Shown: one piece after another, positions 11,896-12,879 of the stretch
Numbering within the stretch: position 1 is the first letter of the stretch
Layout of the letters: each line of letters opens with the position of its first letter
Assembly: GCA_003454135.1 (NCBI GenBank)
Contig: DMKW01000051.1
Span: forward strand, 7,408-20,286
Length of the DNA: 12,879 nucleotides
From: Microbacteriaceae bacterium
Lineage (GTDB): Bacteria; Actinomycetota; Actinomycetes; Actinomycetales; Microbacteriaceae
Direction: 5' to 3'
Notes under the pieces: generated by a model
Seen by the model: the letters and a program-made list of their open reading frames with translations, nothing else
Told to the model about the DNA's origin: nothing
Database searches by the model: none
Made by a program: the position numbers and the translations under genes

Positions 11896-12530
11896 CGGCG
11901 GGAACGACTCTCGAGCAGCTCGGGGCCATCCGGATAGTTCCCGTGGTCGTCATCGACGACGCCGATCGCGCACCGGATGTCGCTTCCGCGCTGGCCACCG
12001 GCGGAATCGGATGCGCGGAGATCACGCTTCGCACGCCTCAGAGTCTCAAGGCGATCCGCAGGGTCGCCTCGATACCGGGTTTCGTAGTGGGCGCGGGCAC
12101 CGTGCTTACCGTCGAACAGGTCGATCGCTGCGTCGACGCCGGCGCGCAGTATCTGGTCAGCCCAGGGTTCGACGACGACGTCGTTGCGCGAGCACAGCTT
12201 CACGGGGTGGCGATGCTGCCCGGGGTCGCGACGGCGACGGAGATCCAGCGTTCGATTCGCGCCGGACTCGACGTGGTCAAGTTCTTTCCGGCCGATCGAC
12301 TGGGCGGTCTCGGGACGATTGCCGCGCTGGCGGCTCCCTTCGCCGGCGTGCGCTTCGTACCAAGCGGCGGTGTGAACCCGTCCAACGCGACCTCCTACCT
12401 GCGACATCCGGCGATCCTCGGAATCAGCGGCAGCTGGATGGCGACCCGCGACGCGATTGCCGCGGGCGACTACGACGCGATCGCACGGCTGAGCCGGAGC
12501 GCCGCAACCCTCGTCGCGGACGCCTCATGA
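11892..12530 (+). CDS. eda: KDPG/KHG aldolase (2-keto-3-deoxy-6-phosphogluconate aldolase)
   Basis: A 212-residue class I aldolase that splits KDPG into pyruvate and glyceraldehyde 3-phosphate, the last step of uronate and Entner-Doudoroff catabolism. Key residues are present: EITLRT (E43, T45, R47), GAGTV (67-71), SPGFD (90-94), the Schiff-base lysine K130 in VVKFFPA, and the phosphate-binding PSGGV (157-161). ATG 11892 overlaps the TGA of the KduD remnant and is preferred over ATG 11880. Its stop overlaps the kinase start, again as ATGA, which fits one kduD-eda-kdgK operon. It is the only complete gene of that set here, so whether it is still expressed depends on what promoter reads through the broken upstream gene. 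Confidence 0.93.
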   Translation: MTAGTTLEQLGAIRIVPVVVIDDADRAPDVASALATGGIGCAEITLRTPQSLKAIRRVASIPGFVVGAGTVLTVEQVDRCVDAGAQYLVSPGFDDDVVARAQLHGVAMLPGVATATEIQRSIRAGLDVVKFFPADRLGGLGTIAALAAPFAGVRFVPSGGVNPSNATSYLRHPAILGISGSWMATRDAIAAGDYDAIARLSRSAATLVADAS

Positions 12531-12879
12531 AGCCCGTCGTCACGCTCGGCGAATGCATGGGCCTGTTTCGCGCGAGCGCGGTCGGATCGATCGCTCACGT
12601 CTCCGAGTTCACGCTCGGGATCGGCGGCGCAGAGGGCAATGTGGCGATCGGTCTGGCGCGGCTCGGTACCTCGGTTCGCTGGCTCGGCCGGGTCGGCGAG
12701 GATCCGATCGGTCGCCGAGTCCTACGGGAGTTGCGGGCCGAGGGCATCGACGTCGTCGGCATCGTCGATCCTGATGCTCCGACCGGAATGATGGTTTTGG
12801 GCGCGGTCTTCATCATCGGACACAATGACTCGAACGGCGAGAATGATGAGGACGATGGCGATCGGGACGTTAACGAGAA
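12527..12879 (+). CDS. kdgK: 2-keto-3-deoxygluconate kinase (PfkB family), N-terminal part running into foreign sequence
   Basis: ATG 12527 (ATGA overlap with eda) begins a clear PfkB-type KDG kinase: VVTLGECMGLF, then GGAEGNVAIGLARLG with the substrate GG, and WLGRVGEDPIGRRVLREL, up to APTGMM (residues 84-89). Family members continue with a V/L-K-E-R-R-type segment. Here, from residue 90 (base 12794), the frame gives VLGAVFIIGHND and then an acidic N/D/E-rich tail unlike any kinase, still open at the window end. The DNA from 12794 makes better sense on the other strand. The kinase is therefore probably truncated: no ATP-binding or GAGD motif is present. It would phosphorylate KDG to KDPG, the substrate of the adjacent aldolase. 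Confidence 0.75.
   Translation, partial: MKPVVTLGECMGLFRASAVGSIAHVSEFTLGIGGAEGNVAIGLARLGTSVRWLGRVGEDPIGRRVLRELRAEGIDVVGIVDPDAPTGMMVLGAVFIIGHNDSNGENDEDDGDRDVNE
12794..12879 (-). pseudogene. Fragment resembling a DHA2-type MFS transporter (both ends outside or missing)
   Basis: Minus-strand codons from 12877 to 12794 read LVNVPIAIVLIILAV followed by RVIVSDDEDRA. NxPI followed by a hydrophobic helix and a charged loop is typical of the TM6-loop region of EmrB/QacA-like 14-helix drug exporters. Only 28 residues are visible. The similarity ends exactly where the kinase frame stops looking like a kinase. Confidence 0.45.

Noticed and set aside
1..12879. CRISPR arrays, insertion sequences, tRNA or rRNA genes
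   Set aside because: No regularly spaced repeats, transposase-like frames or cloverleaf structures were found by reading both strands.

Overview
The window is high-GC DNA, about two thirds G+C by eye, with the gene content and promoter style of a Gram-positive actinobacterium. The family is probably Microbacteriaceae: it has a short archaeal-type AspRS, a 32-residue bS22-type ribosomal protein next to an excisionase-like HTH gene and proC, and many promoters that seem to make leaderless mRNA. Genus-level placement is inference.

Layout. 1-276 is the C-terminal end of an aspartyl-tRNA synthetase, followed by an acidic conserved hypothetical gene (299-868). On the minus strand come a glutaredoxin/Dabb pair (1437-865), the bS22 gene (1642-1544), a small HTH gene (1969-1775), an ArsR-type regulator (2617-2084) and proC (3490-2666). 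proC diverges from a plus-strand pair, a CDF metal transporter and a class I glutamine amidotransferase (3514-5176). That pair meets tadA (5723-5253, minus) across a nested GC-rich inverted repeat. upp (5778-6410) diverges from tadA.

The most unusual part runs from 6420 to 8250. A strong leaderless promoter drives a 33-residue ORF ending in a Met/Cys-rich tail. Stacked hairpins follow, then an OmpR-type winged-helix regulator that has no receiver domain. Next is about 775 bp with no convincing gene. It holds several inverted repeats, a 43-bp four-half-site dyad over a good -10 element, and two hairpins that could form a small RNA of about 100 nt. A MarR regulator (8249-8686) follows.

8717-10520 (minus) is a pseudouridine breakdown pair: psuG, overlapped by a PfkB-family kinase. 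It yields uracil and ribose 5-phosphate, and the upp product could recapture the uracil. 10665-11494 is a cupredoxin lipoprotein translationally coupled to a four-helix membrane protein.

11581-12879 is the broken end of a uronate / 2-keto-3-deoxygluconate pathway: the tail of a KduD-like dehydrogenase, an intact KDPG aldolase, and the first ~89 codons of a KDG kinase. The kinase then runs into sequence that reads, on the opposite strand, like part of a DHA2-type MFS transporter. Both ends of this cluster are truncated, which means either a rearrangement scar or an assembly joint near the window end.
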